NCBI GenBank assembly: GCA_963585895.1
Contig: OY757939.1
Coordinates: 62,829,646-62,893,645, forward strand
Reading direction: 5' to 3'
Length of the DNA: 64,000 nt
Source: Sepioteuthis lessoniana
Lineage: Eukaryota > Mollusca > Cephalopoda > Myopsida > Loliginidae
Shown: piece by piece, positions 24,832-34,166 of the stretch
Position numbering within the stretch: the stretch's first letter is position 1
Layout: each line of letters starts with the position of its first letter
Translations under genes and position numbers: made by a program
The notes under the pieces: model-generated
Databases searched by the model: none
What the model was told of the DNA's origin: nothing
What the model saw: only the letters and a program-made list of their open reading frames with translations

Positions 24832-24940
24832 ATTATCCCCACCAGCAATGGGTTAAATAGTACCACTAAAGTTCTTCTGTCATCATGACTTTGGCATTAA
24901 ATAAGCCACTAAAGTTGATATGCCATCAAACAAACAAAAA
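24385..24940 (+). mobile_element. SINE-A interrupted by a SINE-B
   Basis: A (CTA)n run leads into a SINE-A head (GGGTTCGAACTCCAGTCG, GCTATTACG) up to 24,512. The SINE-A core and hairpin tail resume at about 24,828 (CCCCATTATCCCCACCAGC, then TTTGGCATTAAATAAGCC) and end near 24,940. Between them lies a complete SINE-B. TATAAA occurs at both junctions (24,507-24,512 and 24,822-24,827). Confidence 0.88.
24513..24821 (+). mobile_element. SINE-B nested in SINE-A, ends in (AT)n
   Basis: The head GGCGCTTGTGGTGTAATAG, B-box region GAGTTCAAATCCTG, core GGAAAGGCATGAATCC and the 3' end GTGGGGCTGATAAAT are followed by (AT)n. Length before the microsatellite is about 280 bp. Confidence 0.9.
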
Positions 24941-25717
24941 ATCTACTCCTTCAACTACTACTACGACTACTGTAATTATTCTAATAACTATTTTAGGATC
25001 ACCTCTCCTTCATATCTTCCCTCTATCCATGACAGCCAACAACCACCCGATGCCATGAAATAACAAAACACATTTCGTTAATGTACTACTTTCAAAAAGA
25101 CAACGTTTAATGAATGAAAGGAGAATAAGAAAGATTAACCCATTTTATCAAAAAAGATAAAAGTTCTGATATCAAATTAGGTAAAAAGATTCTTTCAAAA
25201 GTCTTGTTGTCACTTGTTCTCCTTTAGTATATGTTTTCCGACTAATAAAACTTTCCCCCACGTAGTATTGTTGTCACTTCCTTTCTCTGTGCTGTCACGA
25301 ATTATCTAACACTAATCAATCACAAACAACAATCAATTTCTGATATTACAAAAGAACTTACTGACCCTGTCACACCAAAACAATACTTCATTATTTTTTT
25401 TCATTTCTCTCATTTTTCCAAGGTTATACGACGCTTTACATCCGTTTCTGCTTGCACAGAAGTTCCGCTCGCGGATATCTTAAGCCAGTCAGATGCTTTA
25501 CTTAAGATCAAGCAAAAACCTGTTCTTTTCCCAAACTCTGCATACCTCCCAAAAAATCCAGGTAAGATATTCTCGATGGCTACTTTTTTTTTTATTTTTT
25601 TATCTGGAAACAATTCACCGTTGTAAGAGAAAAGCATGACGCCGACGCTAAAGAATATTTGAAGAAATTACAGTAACTGCACAGAAATGCGTGGAAATCA
25701 AATAAAAAACCATTACT
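24941..25717. other. AT-rich interval, nothing recognised
   Basis: There is no SINE box and no terminal repeat. A minus-strand frame of 75 codons at 25,410-25,637 resembles no family I know and is probably chance. Confidence 0.5.
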
Positions 25718-26100
25718 TTCTGGTTTGGTCTGGTTTGCTTTGGTTTATTTGTTTAACGGCATATCAATTCCCTATGGGTTATCTAATGCCGTTATCTAAT
25801 TCATTTTTAAATGTTTTCTTATAATCATAAGTATATTTTTCAACGATCTATTACAATCATTTTTCGCACTTTTTATTTGAGTATAAAAAATTGTTTGTTT
25901 GCGTGGTATCAAGTATTCTTATTTAATGCTAATAATCTATATCTAATTACACGGTTTAAAGTAACTATTGTTTGGTTTGCTTTGATTTATTTCTTTAAAG
26001 GCATATGAACTTTTCATGGGTTATTTAATACCGAAATCTGATGCATTTATAAACATTAGATTATTATGATAATTATATTTTCAATGCTCCATCACAATAA
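25718..26100 (-). mobile_element. SINE-D tail and internal-motif pieces
   Basis: Two inverted hairpin tails (around 25,722-25,796 and 25,966-26,040, each with TTTGGTTTGCTTTG and GGCATAT) alternate with copies of the degenerate internal motif (GGTATCAAGTATTCTTATTT). The head part of SINE-D is missing. The region reads as tail-motif-tail, so it is a rearranged or repeatedly hit SINE-D. Confidence 0.75.
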
Positions 26101-26105
26101 TTTTG

Positions 26106-26470
26106 GGGGTGTAATGGTTAAAGATTATCACTACTATTACTACTACTACTACTACTACTACTAGGGGCTAACATGTTGAACTGCGATATCGTCGTATGTG
26201 GGTTCGAACTCCAGTCGTGCTATTACGTTTGCTAATTACATTCACCATTACGTTTGAACTAATACCCTTGTAAAAGTCGTAGCACGCGAGTTCAAACTTC
26301 AGTCGAGTTATTACGTTCACTTTCAGGCAAATACCTTTGGAAAAGGTATGAACCCCCTTATCCTCCCAGCTATGGGTTAACTAGCACCACCACTTCTTCT
26401 AGGAGAATGGCTTTGGCATTAAATAACCCACGAAGGTTGCTATGCCATTAAACAAAGAAACCAAACCAAA
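26106..26470 (+). mobile_element. SINE-A, long mosaic copy
   Basis: A start GTGTAATGGTTAAAG is followed by (ACT)n, then a head block (GAACTCCAGTCGTGC). A second, partial head block (GAGTTCAAACTTCAGTCG) follows before one core (TATGAACCCCCTTATCC) and one hairpin tail ending AAACCAAACCAAAC. Its first half matches the interrupted SINE-A at 24,385, including the CTA run and GGGGCTAACATG, so the two copies form a subfamily. Confidence 0.85.
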
Positions 26471-26704
26471 CAATAATTTTTTCGCTCTTTTTATTAGAAG
26501 ATAATCATCATTTATTTGTGCAGTTATAAGATATCAAGTATTCCTATTGAATACTAATAATTCATATACAATTATATGGTTTTAGGTAACAGGTTTGGTT
26601 TAATGGCATATCAACTTCTTATGGGTTATTTAAAGCCGAAATTTGATTCATTTAGATATGTTACATTATTATTATAAATATATTTTCAATGTTCTTTTTT
26701 CCTC
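26471..26704 (-). mobile_element. SINE-D internal motif and tail
   Basis: A copy of the internal motif (ATATCAAGTATTCCTATTG) is followed by an inverted hairpin tail at 26,588-26,640 (TTTGGTTTAATGGCATATC). No head follows directly. Confidence 0.7.
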
Positions 26705-26960
26705 CCTATTGACGGGGCTTAGAATATACTGGCAGTCCCCATCTGAAGAGGAGGTAAGACCCTTCCCCCATCAAAAAAACGTTGTCCTAAACTGTATTTG
26801 ATGCTGATGTTCCACTTCTGGAGATCTGTTGAGTGTGAAATACCGCTTCATTACCATTACTCCCAGGTTCACTTAGCCCCAAAGTGGAGGTACCTCATCT
26901 AGTGGTCAAATAGAATAGTTGAAAAATTATTCTTATTTGACTGGAATACTTGATGCCATA
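26705..26960 (+). mobile_element. SINE-D head and body, diverged
   Basis: On the plus strand, GAGGAGGTAAGACCC, CCTAAACTGTATTTGATG, TACCGCTTCATTACCATTAC and TCAAATAGAATAG follow the order of the SINE-D body in sense orientation. It is more diverged than other copies. Confidence 0.65.
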
Positions 26961-27031
26961 AAACTGTAAATTATGCATGTTAAGATCAAGATAAAACTGT
27001 TCACTTTGGATTATTATTATTTACTTGAAAT

Positions 27032-27422
27032 TGTTATATATTGACCCTCGACCGAGCCGTCAATCAAGAGATGCATCTGTGTAAATAAGCGGAAGAACAG
27101 CGGAAGCAGGTGGACGTAGAAAATAATATAACCAGGGGCCCGGGCGGTTCGAGTCAGCTGGAGACAGGATACCAAAGTGAGAACCAGCTCCAGACAGAGG
27201 ACTTTGGGTCCTTAGTGACCCCCGGTTGAGCAACCCAAGCCAAGATGCGAAAGAAGTACTGCTATGGTCAACACAACAAACATCACCTTTTCGAAAATAA
27301 AGTGTGAAAGTTTTATATTATTATAAAGAAGTGCATTCGTTCATTACTGGTTAATGATGTTTCAGTATGTAAGTGTATATTTTGTAAATGTACACGTGCA
27401 GTTGTATTGTGGCTATACAACA
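27032..27422 (+). mobile_element. Solo LTR fossil, family 1, copy 2, with AAAT target duplication
   Basis: It begins TGTTATATATTGACCC and ends GGCTATACAACA, as at 15,200-15,765. It carries an AATAAA signal within AAAATAAAGTGTGAAAG. AAAT flanks both ends (27,028-27,031 and 27,423-27,426), the short duplication typical of LTR integration. It is about 175 bp shorter than copy 1. With no partner LTR it cannot be dated by LTR divergence. The difference between the copies suggests both are old. Confidence 0.78.
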
Positions 27423-27537
27423 AAATCATATAATTGTATGAAAACAAATGACAAGCATAGAATTAAAATAGCTACTTAAAACCATATAATTATCATTATT
27501 AGATACGAATACTTGAAACAATACAATTGTCTATTTG
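27423..27537 (-). repeat. SINE-D internal motif copies
   Basis: Inverted copies of the ~55-60 bp motif are visible as ATTAGATACGAATACTTGAA and AAAACCATATAATTATC. Confidence 0.6.
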
Positions 27538-27784
27538 GTGGGGGTCCTCGTGTGGTAATTGTTAAAGTGATGGACTGCGGAATCATAGTAAGCGAGTTCG
27601 TACTCCAGTTGCGCTATTGCGTTCACTTTCGGGAAAATACCCTTGGGAAAGGTAGGAACCCCCTTATCCTCCTAGCTAGGGGCTAGATAGTACCACTACT
27701 GTTCTTCTAGGAGGATGGATTTGGCATTAAATAACCAACAAGGGTTGATATGCCATTAAACAAAGAAACCAAGCCAAACCAAAT
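27538..27784 (+). mobile_element. SINE-A, full length
   Basis: The order is: head GGGGTCCTCGTGTGGTAATTG (A-box region), GTTCGTACTCCAGTTGCGC (B-box region), core CTTGGGAAAGGTAGGAACC, the TAGTACCACTACTG block, the hairpin GGCATTAAATAACC...GGTTGATATGCC, and the tail AAACCAAGCCAAACC. About 245 bp. Confidence 0.93.
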
Positions 27785-28155
27785 AAATTCATTGCAAATG
27801 AATTTACTATTTTAATGCATTGCAAATGATTTTACTATAGAAATTCATTGTAAATGATTTTACTATAGAAATTCATTGTAAATGATTTTACTATACAAAT
27901 TCATTGTAAATGATTTTACTATAAAAATTCATTACAAATGATTTTACTATACAAGTTCATTACAAATGATTTTACCATAGAAATTCATTGTAAATGATTT
28001 TACTATAGAAATTCATTACAAATAATTTTACTATAGAAATTCATTGTAAATGATTTTACTATACAAATTCATTGTAAATGATTTTACTATAGAAATTCAT
28101 TACAAATGATTTTACTATACAAATTCATTGTAAATTATTTTACTATACTAATGCA
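27785..28155 (+). repeat. 28-bp minisatellite, about 13 units
   Basis: The unit begins ATTCATTGTAAATG and continues ATTTTACTATAGAA. Starts at 27,843 and 27,871 set the period at 28. It is sandwiched between the tail of one SINE-A and the head of the next. The same unit occurs inverted at 39,430-39,668. Confidence 0.94.
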
Positions 28156-28156
28156 T

Positions 28157-28503
28157 TGGGGGGGTCCTCGCGGTGTAATAGTTAAAGTTATGGACTGCAG
28201 AATCGTAGTAAGCGAGTTCGTACTCCAGTCGCGCTATTACGTTCACTTTCGGGCAAGTACCCTTGGGAAAGGTATGAACCCCCTTATCCTCCCAGCTATG
28301 GGTCAAATAGTACCACTACTGTTCTTCTAGGAGAATGTCTTTGGCATATCAATCTACAAGGGTTGATATGTCAAATAGTACCACTATATCAACCTACAAA
28401 GGTTGATATGTCAAATAGTACCACTACTATTCTTATAGAAAAATGGCTTTGGCATTAAATAACCTACAAGGGTTGATATGCCATTAAACAAAGAAACCAA
28501 ACC
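28157..28503 (+). mobile_element. SINE-A with duplicated tail segment
   Basis: The head (GGGTCCTCGCGGTGTAATAG), B-box region and core are as in other copies. After GGAGAATGTCTTTGGC, the block containing AAGGTTGATATGTCAAATAGT and ACCACTA is repeated before the final complete hairpin tail. This adds about 100 bp and looks like slippage between the CAAATAGTACCACTA sites. Confidence 0.9.
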
Positions 28504-28665
28504 AATTATGTATTAATTATTTGTATTAGATAGGAATGCTTGATATCATGTAAATGTGTCCAAAAAACTATTAAGGAATAACTACAGAAAAAATATAAAC
28601 GTACAATGAATATAAAATCTAAACATTAAATAACCCCAGGTGGGTTGACATGCCATTAAATTCAA
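28504..28665 (+). mobile_element. SINE tail fragment and internal motif
   Basis: A SINE-D type motif lies at 28,505-28,560. A lone hairpin tail (AACATTAAATAACCCC...GGGTTGACATGCC) lies at 28,615-28,665. Confidence 0.6.
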
Positions 28666-28724
28666 TCATATTTTTTATGTTCTCAAGCGATCTTCTTTTC
28701 TTTTTTTTATTCACAATTTTATTT

Positions 28725-29040
28725 CAGTATAATAGTCCAATTTTTATCACGTAGAATATTCGAACAGTTAACCTCATCTTCATTGTTATATTCACAACGT
28801 TTCGGCCGATATGTCTTTCGGCCTTCTTCAGGTGTTTCAAGTCGAACTCGGGAGCCAACACAGAACCACGAACTGAACCCCTTATTTAATCCACGAGGTT
28901 GGAGTGTTTGAATCCTGTTAACGATGACCAGGTACAAATGTAAGTACTCCTTGATTTCTTACCTGCAGGTGATTTCACTCAAAAGCACTTTCCAATGAAA
29001 AGCCTAATTCCCTGCACTTTGTATCCTTGCCGGAGGCTGT
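28725..29040 (-). mobile_element. Penelope-like element terminal remnant (tentative)
   Basis: On the minus strand this segment carries CCTGAAGAAGGCCG and CGGCCGAAACGTTGTG. This is the signature often seen in the terminal repeats of Penelope-like elements and includes a hammerhead-type fold. No coding part is attached. The rest of the segment is unique in this window, so the outer limits are guesses. Confidence 0.5.
28793..28834 (-). ncRNA. Hammerhead ribozyme-like motif
   Basis: Minus strand: CAC, then CUGAAGA, one A, GGCCG, a 10-nt loop, CGGCC, GAAAC, GUU, GUG. CUGANGA and GAAA are the conserved core strands, GGCCG/CGGCC a perfect stem II, AC/GU a minimal stem III, and CAC/GUG a short stem I. 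GUU would be an acceptable cleavage triplet (NUH). The extra A before stem II, the same departure as at 17,753, lowers the odds of strong activity. A known family trait is that Penelope-like hammerheads often have tiny stem III. Confidence 0.5.
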
Positions 29041-29222
29041 CAGTATAATAATGATGATGAGGTCAATTGTCTGAATATTCAAAGTGATAAAAATCAAACT
29101 CTATCTCAGAAATTTAGACAAATAATAATCTTATGTTTACAAAATTATATACTATCAAATAGGCCTATCTAATGATAATATTTACACGATCATATGGTTT
29201 AAAGTAACTAGGTCTAGTTTTA

Positions 29223-30108
29223 CGTGGTGACTTCAATAAGTTTCCAGACTTTTTTGTACAGGCATTTAAAATTGTCCTAGACTCTTGAAAATCCAGTATG
29301 TTATTGCTATACATCTTCTGAGATGACTGACCAATCTTTATGATTTCAGGCTCAAATGAACAGCTACAGCAGGAATTGGAATACACCCTACTATGCAATC
29401 TGGACTTTAGAAGAACGATATGCAATAAAATTCTGTTTTAAACTTGGAAAAGATGCCGTGCAATAAAAGCTGGATCTACTGTTATGACCTAGAGACCAAG
29501 AGACAGAGTTCCCAGTGGAAGCATACTGGCTCTTCCAGACCAAAGAAGACCAGACAGAGCAAATCCACCCAAAAACTTTTGATGACCCCTTTTTTGATAG
29601 CACTGGCATGATCTACATGCACTGGGTTCCCACTGGACAGACAGTCAACAAGGAATACTATGTTGAGGTTTTAAGTGAGTTCAGCCAGAGATTCCTAGGG
29701 AAGAGGCCAGCACTTTTCAAATTGGCTCAGTGGCATTTCCAGCGCGACAATGCACCAGTCCACAACTCCATCTTTGTCACAGACTATTTGACCAAGATGG
29801 GCATCAAGACACTTCCTCACCCACCCTATAGTCCAGACCTTGATCCCTGTGACTTTTGGTTATTCCCTAAGCTCAGAGGCTGCCATCGTGATGAGAGATT
29901 TGAGGAGATGAGCGAGGCTGTGACGAAGGTCATTGACACCCTCACACAAGAGGACTTCCATGGGGCCTTCCAGAAGTTGTTGGAACGGTACAACAAGTGC
30001 ATTGCAGCCGGAGGAGATTACTTGGAAGGGGACTAGAGTTTCATGTGTGTACTATCAATAAAAGTGCCCATACGAAAAAAATCTGGAAACTTATTTAATG
30101 ATCCTAGT
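29223..30108 (+). mobile_element. Mariner (DD34D) transposon, internally deleted, copy 1
   Basis: TA-flanked inverted ends share AATAAGTTTCCAGA and a following T-run (29,223 onward, and inverted up to 30,108). The coding part starts ERYAIKFCFKLGKDA (about 29,411-29,457), then jumps at about 29,465-29,475 to SWIYCYDLETKRQSSQW. The DNA-binding domain and the first catalytic Asp are therefore lost. A one-base shortage in the T-run near 29,590 shifts the frame before FFDSTGMIYMHW. Downstream, the second catalytic Asp (QRDNAPVH) and third (PDLDPCDFWLFP) are 34 residues apart, the mariner DD34D spacing. The frame ends GGDYLEGD at 30,036. The element is not autonomous. Confidence 0.93.
29515..30036 (+). 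pseudogene. Mariner transposase, C-terminal catalytic part
   Basis: Of the 173 codons from 29,515, those after about codon 25 (PFFDSTGMIYMHWVPTGQTV) are genuine transposase. The start codon lies in a shadow frame of the preceding QSSQWKHTG stretch. RDNAPVHNS and YSPDLDPCDFWLFPKLRG are the hallmark blocks. Mariner transposases are about 345 residues, so roughly half is present. The function would be cut-and-paste transposition, but this copy cannot supply it. Confidence 0.9.
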
Positions 30109-30284
30109 ATTTATTTGTTTAACGGAATATCAACTCTTAATTTAGTACTGAACTTTCATTCATTCTTAAATGTTTTATAACAATCATAACTATATTTTCA
30201 ATATTCCATGACATTTTTTTACATTACACTTTTTTTTATTTGTATATAGTTGTATACTCCTTAGTATTCCTATCAAAGACTAAG
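30109..30284 (-). repeat. SINE-D tail and internal motif fragments
   Basis: TTTGTTTAACGGAATATCAAC is a diverged inverted tail. The stretch after it carries the AT-rich internal motif (TTAGTATTCCTATCAAAGAC). Confidence 0.55.
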
Positions 30285-30372
30285 AGCGCCCTCCCCTACA
30301 CATTGGTGTAGTAGCTATCGAAAAGGGAGCATTCTGGTTACCCTCGACTATGGTCGCCAACTTTACTTATTT
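30285..30372 (+). mobile_element. SINE-C 3' fragment
   Basis: It holds GCGCCCTCCCCTACAC, TGGTGTAGTAGCTATCG and the 3' end GTCGCCAACTTTACTTA. The head and B box are missing. Confidence 0.85.
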
Positions 30373-30446
30373 CTATTGAATAATAATCATTTATTTGCAT
30401 GTAGTTACAAGCTTTCAAGTAACTAATAATAATAATAATAATAATA

Positions 30447-31010
30447 GTCCAAGAAAATGACACGCATAAACTCCTATGGGACTTTAACATACAAACGGAT
30501 CACCAAATCCCGGCCAGAAGACCAGGCCTTATAATAAACAAAAAAAAAGAGAATTTGCATTATTGTCGACTTTGCTGTCCCGGTGGACCATCAGAATAAA
30601 TTTGAAGGAATGTGAAAAGAAGGATAAGTACCTCGACCTTGCTAGAGAATTGAAAAAGCTGTGGAACTTGAAAGTAACGATTGTGCCAATTGTGATTGGT
30701 GCTTTAGGCACAATAACTAAAGGATTATTAAAAGGCCTGGAGGACTTGGAAGTTGGCGGACGGGTAGAGGCTATCCAAACGACGGCATTGCTGAGAACGG
30801 CCAGAATCCTGAGACGAGGAGATTTGCTGTCACTCAAACTTCTGTGAAAAACCATCAGCTGACACTGATGTGAAAAACTCTAAAGGAGTAAATAATAATA
30901 ATAATTATAATAATAACAATAATAATAATCCTGTCACTCAGACTTCAGTGAAAAACCATCGGCTATCGCTGATGTGAAAAGCTCTAATAAGTGAATAATA
31001 ATCCTACGTA
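30447..31010 (+). mobile_element. LINE 3'-end element, copy 1 (PD-(D/E)xK-like C-terminus)
   Basis: After an (AAT)n run the element starts GTCCAAGAAAATGACACG. Its reading frames give LLWDFNIQTDH, ARRPDLIIINKK-type and IVDFAVP blocks, then LARELKKLWNLKVTIVPIV, GALGTITKG and LLRTARILRR. A frameshift falls near 30,535-30,550, and the frame ends at 30,847. R-P-D followed by V-D-F-A-V-P resembles the restriction-like nuclease end of some LINE proteins, but I hold the clade open. After an AAT-rich run at about 30,887-30,930, an 80-bp partial copy of the 3' UTR repeats (TGTCACTCAGACTTCAGTG). Confidence 0.8.
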
Positions 31011-31094
31011 AATAATTATATCTTCATATAACAATTCTTGATAGAAATAATTTCTATACAGTTGTACGGTTTCAAGAATTCCATGCTGATATTA

Positions 31095-31355
31095 CTAAAA
31101 GTAAGTAAAGTTGGCGACCTTAGTCGAGGGTTACCCGAAGGCTCCCTTTTCAATAGCTACTACACCGAGGTGTAGAGGAGGACGCTACTCCATTCCCTGG
31201 ATTGCTCCACTTTACTCTTGCCTTATAATGCTGAGTGCTAAGCAAGGTGGTATCAGGTACCATTTGTGAGTCTTTGGTATGACTCGACCTAGGATTGAAC
31301 CCAGGTCTCCCGGCCCATTGACGAACACTCCACTTATAAGGCCAATAGCCCGATG
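31095..31355 (-). mobile_element. SINE-C, near full length
   Basis: Read on the minus strand: a head region around TGGCCTTATAAGTGGAG (diverged), CCTGGGTTCAATCCTAGG (B-box region), the GGAGTAGCGTCC block, and the 3' end GTCGCCAACTTTACTTACTT. Confidence 0.9.
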
Positions 31356-31454
31356 ATATTAATAATCTGCTCATAATTATGTGATTTCAAGTAACTAACA
31401 ATAATTACTCTGTGTAACCAATTATAGCTTCACGCATTCTGGTCTAATACAAAT

Positions 31455-31960
31455 CGTTTTCAGTTTATTTGGGTTTTATGGCATATCAATCTTTGTAGGT
31501 TATCTAATGCCAAATCCATTTTTATACAAATGAACAATTCTATTTCAAACAATTCTGTTTACTATAAGTAGACAGTTTAATTGTCAAAAACATTTCTATT
31601 TCAAGCTATTCAATTTAATCAAACAGTTCTAATTCAAACAATTGACTTTAGTATAAGTACAATTTTTGTTTACACACAGTTAAATGTCAAAACAGTTCTA
31701 TTTCAAATAATTCAGTTTAGCATAAGTACGCAGTTTAGTTCTATTTGACCCATAGATAGGACCCTATCCGGGCCAGAGTGCACCAGGGTGCGATGACAAT
31801 GAAGGGGTACTCCACATTCCCCAAAGCATTACTGGAGCCTCACCATCAGATTGTTTAGTGTCATAACAGTACACTCATTGGGGGGGACCCCACTGCAGAG
31901 TTGCAGTCGGTGTATTCTACAGCCCCAACGACTGGGCAAATTTTGAAATAGATCTATTTG
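31455..31960 (-). mobile_element. SINE-D, full-length type with long internal part
   Basis: From the inverted tail (GGGTTTTATGGCATATCAATC) it passes through repeated AACAATTCTATTTCAAAC-like motifs into the body (ATAGATAGGACCCTATCC, CAATGAAGGGGTACTCC). It reaches the head end near 31,935 (GCCCCAACGACTGGGC). The internal motif is expanded to roughly 250 bp. Confidence 0.85.
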
Positions 31961-32289
31961 ACCTATAGAGTACTGTCTCCGTGGCGTAGTTACAAAGAAA
32001 GAAAGAATAATAATTCCATAAAAAAAGAATTCCACTTCAGTCTCTTCCTGTGTTTGTAAAATCCAAAATATACAGAATGATGAGGATGTCTTTCAACTAT
32101 GGAACGCTTAACAGTTCATTATAATTATAAAAAGGTCAGAGACCTTTCATTTCCCAAAAGGCGTTCTTCTGGGGGCAAATACCTTATTAATCGTGAAAGA
32201 AGGAAGCCTCTATATCAACAATTCGAATTAGATTTAAAGACTTATGATTGACTGGATGCGTGGACTAAAGTGGTTTGGGATTTCTCTCA
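31961..32289. other. Interval with nothing recognised
   Basis: This is mixed AT-rich DNA with a short GAAA run. I see no gene, SINE box or terminal repeat. Confidence 0.5.
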
Positions 32290-32734
32290 ACCAACATTTT
32301 ATTTGGTTGTTTCTTCTTTCTTGCTTATCCTTCTTTTCGTTTTTTTTTCTTTTTCTTTCTTTCTTTCTTTCTTTCAACCCACAGTTCTTTTCCTTCGGAT
32401 GATTTTCTTTCATGTTCATTCATTTCTTTATTTCAATAAACCTTCCTTTCTGTTACTCTTTAACGTTTTGTTTTACTTTTCTTTTTTCTCGGATATTTTC
32501 TTTCTTTCTTTTTTTTTTTTGTTGTCTTTTACAGCTTTTATCTTTCCTTCACAATGTTTTTTTTTCTTTATTTTTACTAATATTTCTGTCGACTTCTTCG
32601 CTTTTTCTTTTACTCTTCCTTTCTCTGATTTCGCTTCATGTATTTTTCTTTCTTTCCTTCATCAATTTTACTACTTTGCCTCGTTTTACTCCTTTTTTCT
32701 ATCTCTTTCTCTTTCTCTATTTCCATCTCTTTAT

Positions 32735-32789
<55 letters not shown>

Positions 32790-32852
32790 ATCCGCTCTCG
32801 CTTTTTCTCCTCTATCTATCTCTTTCTCTTTCTCTATTTTTATCTCTTTATC

Positions 32853-32896
<44 letters not shown>

Positions 32897-32975
32897 CTTT
32901 CCCATCTCTCTCACCATCTTTGCTGTCTGTCTCTCTGTCTCTTCTTCTTCTCGATTGAATCATCGTCTGTATATC
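32290..32975 (+). repeat. Pyrimidine-rich tract with (CT)n and (AT)n
   Basis: The plus strand is T/C dominated. (CT)n lies at 32,739-32,787, a second CT run at 32,855-32,873, and (AT)n at 32,874-32,896. The overlapping 106-267 codon frames are low-complexity Phe/Leu/Ser shadows. Confidence 0.93.
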
Positions 32976-33273
32976 TTCTATTCTGCTCGCTCTGGGGATT
33001 TAATTCTTATAAATCCAACCGAGAACACAGATCGATCACAAGAGACTTAATCACAACGATCCGATTCGCGTGAAAAACCAATAAAACAATGAGGTACGGC
33101 AACAAGATGGCGAAGTCGATAATTATGCACGGAAGGTGACATCCAAGACGATGGAGATTTCTCCTCAGAAGAACTTCAATTCTTTATACACGGTAAAATA
33201 AAAAAAAACTTCCACCAGTAAATAACAACAGAACAATATTGTTAAATATCAAGATAGATAGATAGATCGAATG

Positions 33274-33304
<31 letters not shown>

Positions 33305-33558
33305 GAAGAAACCCAGATAGATATTCAAACAAATAATGAGACTTTTCATTGGGACAATAGTATTGTCCTCAGCATTTAAAATATTATCAGACGTTTTTTT
33401 ATTTTTTTATTTTTTTGTTTTTTGGGGTTTTTTGTTTTTTGGAGTTTTTTGTTTTAGTTTTTTTTGTGTTTTTTTTTTTTACAAAATTGCTGTTGATTTC
33501 ATGAATTATTCTTCAGAAAAATGTGTATATAGTTCTTTACAAAATCTCTCTCTCTCTT

Positions 33559-33596
<38 letters not shown>

Positions 33597-33821
33597 GATA
33601 TGAAATTGAAATTCATGGTAAAAATTCGGACAGACAATATTTTATCTAAATGGTCTCTTTGTGCTCAAGTTATTCAATAATACAACAGACGTGACTTGTA
33701 ATATAATGAGACAAACTACAAGAAAAAAGGAAAACTGCTTGAATATACGCAAACATCGAAAAACTGATTCAGGTAGGTATAATCAGCGATTAGATGTAGG
33801 TGTCAAGACGAGGTATTTATA
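32976..33821. other. Interval with simple repeats only
   Basis: (GATA)n at about 33,252-33,303, a T/G homopolymer-rich stretch at 33,394-33,480, and (CT)n at 33,545-33,595. Nothing else is recognised. Confidence 0.6.
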
Positions 33822-34012
33822 AGTAAGTAAGTAAAGTTGGCGACCTTAGTCGAGGGTGACTCGTAGGCTCCCTTTTCGATAGCTACTACACCAAGGTGTG
33901 GGGGAGGGCGCTACTCCTTCCCCTGGATTGCTTCACTTTACCCTTGGTCCTTACCTTATACTGCTGAGTGTTAAGCAAGGAGGAATCAAGTACCATTTGC
34001 TACTTTTTTTTT
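33822..34012 (-). mobile_element. SINE-C lacking its head
   Basis: The 3' end (inverted: TAAGTAAGTAAAGTTGGCGAC) through the GGAGTAGCGCCC block and up to CAAATGGTACTTGATTCC is present. The tRNA-like head is absent, so the copy is 5'-truncated or was cut by the minisatellite next to it. Confidence 0.88.
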
Positions 34013-34166
34013 ACATAGCCCTATTTTACATCGTATTTGACATAGCCCTATTTTACATAGTATTTGACATAGCTCTATTTTACATAGTATTTGACATAGT
34101 CCTATTTTACTTACTATTTTGCATAGTAGTTTACGTAGGACAATGCCACATAGTATTTTATCTAGC
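34013..34166 (+). repeat. 27-bp minisatellite, left part
   Basis: The unit begins ACATAGCCCTATTTTAC and continues ATAGTATTTG. About four good copies are followed by degenerate ones ending CACATAGTATTTTATCTAGC. Confidence 0.88.
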
